A stretch of 64,000 nt of DNA, from positions 283,158-347,157 of the forward strand of contig NZ_JAVJQO010000003.1 of the NCBI RefSeq assembly GCF_040218225.1. Direction: 5' to 3'. Each line of letters opens with the position of its first letter. Positions within the stretch are counted from its first letter, which is position 1. The position numbers were made by a program, and so were the translations under genes. This document shows positions 62,001 to 64,000 of the stretch, piece after piece. The notes below the pieces were generated by a model. It was not told the DNA's origin, did no database searches, and worked only from the letters and a program-made list of their open reading frames with translations. Origin of the DNA: Gracilimonas sp. Lineage in GTDB: Bacteria; Bacteroidota; Rhodothermia; Balneolales; Balneolaceae.

Positions 62001-63080
62001 ATGAAACGCGTTCACAATTTTAGCGCCGGACCTGCGGCTCTTCCCCTGGAAGTTTTAGAAATTGTACAGGATGAGCTGCTTGATTATCACGGAACCGGGA
62101 CTTCAATCATGGAGAAAAGTCACCGTGGAAAGGAATACACTAAGATAGATTCGGAAGCGAAAGAACGACTTAACCGAATTTTAGGACTTGGTGATGACTT
62201 TCATATCATGTTTTTGCAGGGTGGAGCAACAGCCCAATTCATGCAGATTCCTTTCAATTTTCTCCATAAAGATGAAACGGCAGATTATATAAATACCGGG
62301 GTTTGGTCCCAAAAAGCTATTAAGGAAGCAAAACTATTCGGAAATGTTCATGTACCCTTCAGCAGTGAAGAACAGGATTTTACCCGTGTTCCTACTAATA
62401 AGGAGCTGAAACTGTCTGAAAATCCTCGTTATGTTCACTATACTTCAAATAACACTATTTATGGTACTCAGTTTCAAAGCGAGCCAGACTCAAATGGCGC
62501 TCCGCTGATCTGTGATGCTTCTTCGGATTTTATTTCCCGCCCAATTGACGTAGATCGTTATGGGTTGATTTACGCCGGGGCCCAAAAAAACCTGGGGCCA
62601 TCGGGAGTAACCGTAGTTATCGTGAGAAAAGACTTTCTTAAAACAAATACAAAGAAGGACATCCCCACTTTCCTGAATTACCATTCCCATAGCGAACGTA
62701 TTTTCAATACTCCGCCATCTTTTGCAGTATATATGGTAAATCTGGTTTTACAGTGGGTGGAAGAAAAAGGTGGAATTCCTTACTTCCAGAAGCTGAACAA
62801 CCAAAAAGCTGAGCTTCTTTACCGTACTATTGACCAAGATGATTTTTATCAGGGAACAGCGGAGAAAGAATCCCGTTCAAAAATGAACGTCACCTTTCGG
62901 TTGCCATCCAAAGAGTTGGAACAAAGCTTTCTTAAAGAGGCGGAAGAACATGATCTGGTTGCTTTAAAAGGTCACCGAAGTGTTGGAGGAGTTCGTGCCA
63001 GTATATACAATGCCTGCACTTTAGAATCCGTACAAGCATTGACAAACTTTATGATAGACTTTCGTTCTAAAAAAGGATAG
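62001..63080 (+). CDS. serC: Phosphoserine aminotransferase
   Basis: The 359-residue class V aminotransferase makes 3-phosphoserine from 3-phosphohydroxypyruvate and glutamate in serine biosynthesis, and can also act in pyridoxal phosphate synthesis. Motifs include HNFSAGPAALPLEVLE at the start, SIMEKSHRGKEY, MFLQGGATAQFMQIPFN, SSDFISRPIDV, and the PLP-binding Lys in YAGAQKNLGPSGV (near residue 196). The end has KGHRSVGGVRASIYNA. The length is typical for SerC. It is cotranscribed with the DUF1015 gene. Confidence 0.96.
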   Translation: MKRVHNFSAGPAALPLEVLEIVQDELLDYHGTGTSIMEKSHRGKEYTKIDSEAKERLNRILGLGDDFHIMFLQGGATAQFMQIPFNFLHKDETADYINTGVWSQKAIKEAKLFGNVHVPFSSEEQDFTRVPTNKELKLSENPRYVHYTSNNTIYGTQFQSEPDSNGAPLICDASSDFISRPIDVDRYGLIYAGAQKNLGPSGVTVVIVRKDFLKTNTKKDIPTFLNYHSHSERIFNTPPSFAVYMVNLVLQWVEEKGGIPYFQKLNNQKAELLYRTIDQDDFYQGTAEKESRSKMNVTFRLPSKELEQSFLKEAEEHDLVALKGHRSVGGVRASIYNACTLESVQALTNFMIDFRSKKG

Positions 63081-63083
63081 AAA

Positions 63084-63677
63084 TCAGATTAGCCCAAATA
63101 CGCTGAGAAAGTGATCAATAGTGTTGGGAACGAAGATAATCAGGTACAGGAAACCCCAGATCGCACCTGCGATGTGAGCCTCATGGTTTATGCGTCCCTC
63201 TCTTTTACTTGCAAAAACACTGTAGATCAAAAATAGTGCTCCGAAGATAATTGCCGGAATTCCGAATGGGATGAACATGATGTAAATCGGATCTAGCGGA
63301 AAAAGAAGAATAAATCCGAAGAGCACACTTTCTACCGCCCCCGAAGCTCCTACAGTGGCAAATTCAGGGTTATCTTTGTGCTGAAATAAAGATGGCAAGC
63401 TGGAAATAACCAAAGCAGACAGGTATAGTGCTATGAAATGCTCTCTTCCAATTGAGCGCTCCAAAACCATTCCAAAAAAGAATAACACGAACATATTCAG
63501 GAAAAGATGACCTATACCGGCATGAATAAATCCTGAACTTATCAATTCATACCAGGTGTTTTCACGCATTACCCGATAAGGCATCATCATTCCTTTTTCG
63601 AAAACCTGGGGCAGTGCATAAAGAGCAACTAATGAAACTACCACATTAGCCGTAATCAGAATTAGTGTTACCGACAT
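63084..63677 (-). CDS. Rhomboid family intramembrane serine protease
   Basis: The 197-residue protein has six predicted membrane segments. It has the rhomboid core motifs: HAGIGHLFLNMFVLFFFG (H, Asn of the HxxxN helix), VGASGAVESVLFG with the catalytic Ser, and the catalytic His in NHEAHIAGAIWGF. It cleaves membrane proteins within the bilayer; the substrate is unknown. It converges on serC with only 3 nt between the two stop codons. Confidence 0.92.
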   Translation of the reverse strand: MSVTLILITANVVVSLVALYALPQVFEKGMMMPYRVMRENTWYELISSGFIHAGIGHLFLNMFVLFFFGMVLERSIGREHFIALYLSALVISSLPSLFQHKDNPEFATVGASGAVESVLFGFILLFPLDPIYIMFIPFGIPAIIFGALFLIYSVFASKREGRINHEAHIAGAIWGFLYLIIFVPNTIDHFLSVFGLI

Positions 63678-63763
63678 CTATTATTTTTCTTTTCAAGGTA
63701 AGAGGAAAACAATACTGTTGCAGAAGATTTGAAAAGAATCGTAATTTTAGTTTTAAGCTTTAA

Positions 63764-63836
63764 GCCGAAGTAGCTCAGCTGGTAGAGCAACGCTCTCGTA
63801 AAGCGTAGGTCGTCGGTTCAAATCCGATCTTCGGCT
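63764..63836 (+). tRNA. tRNA-Thr (CGT anticodon)
   Basis: A full cloverleaf of 73 nt: acceptor GCCGAAG/CTTCGGC, D-loop AGCTCAGCTGGTAGAGC, anticodon stem ACGCT/AGCGT with loop CTCGTAA (anticodon CGT, reading ACG), T-loop GGTTCAAATCC and discriminator T. CCA is not encoded. A strong terminator follows immediately. Confidence 0.95.
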
Positions 63837-63840
63837 CAAT

Positions 63841-63881
63841 AAAAAAGCCCCTCACGCATATCTGCATAAGGGGCTTTTTTT
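63841..63881 (+). terminator. Rho-independent terminator after tRNA-Thr
   Basis: AAAAAAGCCCCT and AGGGGCTTTTTT form a 12-bp stem with a 16-nt loop, followed by T residues. The A run before the stem makes it bidirectional, so it may also end the leftward gene at the right edge. Confidence 0.92.
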
Positions 63882-63901
63882 GTTTGAAGAAGAAGGAACT
63901 G

Positions 63902-64000
63902 TTATTTGTCCTTCTGAAGCTTTTCTATTTCTTCTTTGAGTCGCTCAATTTCTGCCTGCTGTTCCTGCATTCCTTTGATGAGCACCGGAATCAGCTCCGT
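63902..64000 (-). CDS. C-terminal fragment of an S74 (intramolecular chaperone)-type protein, partial
   Basis: The last 32 codons and stop of a leftward gene are visible. They read TELIPVLIKGMQEQQAEIER followed by LKEEIEKLQKDK. This Glu/Gln-rich heptad end after ELIPVLIKG is typical of the C-terminus of peptidase S74 chaperone domains found in tail-fibre-like and surface proteins. The rest lies beyond the right edge, so the protein itself cannot be described. Confidence 0.6.
   Translation of the reverse strand, partial: TELIPVLIKGMQEQQAEIERLKEEIEKLQKDK

Overview
The window looks like a chromosomal segment of a free-living Gram-negative bacterium of the Bacteroidota/Balneolota type (Balneola or Gracilimonas-like is my inference). 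The reasons are the roughly 800-residue FtsX/MacB-type permeases that end in a conserved -LRSE, several short proline-rich TonB proteins, a membrane-anchored LytTR regulator, an S9 peptidase with PD40 repeats, S74-type tail-fibre ends, and few strong Shine-Dalgarno sequences. There are no rRNA genes, CRISPR arrays, transposases or phage modules. Two tRNA genes are present.

Region 1 (1-36.9 kb) is dominated by an ABC efflux-type locus. A histidine kinase (cut by the left edge) and an NtrC-family sigma-54 activator are transcribed leftward. Divergently from them come a membrane-fusion protein, an ABC ATPase and a permease, then envelope genes (PD40 propeller protein, polysaccharide deacetylase, GHL10 glycosidase-like lipoprotein), a second permease, a LytTR regulator, an alpha/beta hydrolase and a YncE-like propeller. 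A head-to-tail array of six permeases closed by a second ABC ATPase follows. After a few small unknown genes and a serine hydrolase there is one more permease. In total there are nine permease paralogues, two ATPases and one adaptor. The main find is regulatory: the adaptor gene and the six-permease array are preceded by the same module, two 16-bp TGTT-N8-AACA-like sites 21 bp apart, followed at identical distance (70 bp) by a sigma-54 -24/-12 promoter. The simplest reading is one NtrC/histidine-kinase regulon in which the single adaptor may serve several permeases.

Region 2 (36.9-47.5 kb) is mostly housekeeping: an NfeD/slipin pair, an MscS channel, a lone receiver protein, a bacilliredoxin, Fe/Mn superoxide dismutase, a transhydrogenase-like flavoprotein without the redox cysteines, aspartyl-tRNA synthetase coupled to a DUF429 gene, and a small membrane protein.

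Region 3 (47.5-54.8 kb) holds an A+T-rich DUF2971 gene, a LuxR-type regulator whose receiver has lost its phospho-acceptor Asp, an S9 peptidase, a TM2-domain protein, a small secreted protein, a CAT-anticodon tRNA and prolyl-tRNA synthetase.

Region 4 (54.8-64 kb) holds the NAD(P)HX repair enzyme, a VanZ protein, four tandem TonB-like genes (the last two a recent duplication together with their terminators), NUDIX and DUF1844 genes, DUF1015 and serC, a rhomboid protease, tRNA-Thr(CGT), and the C-terminal end of an S74-type protein at the right edge. Three intergenic REP-like palindromic elements lie at about 0.9, 48.4 and 54.7 kb.
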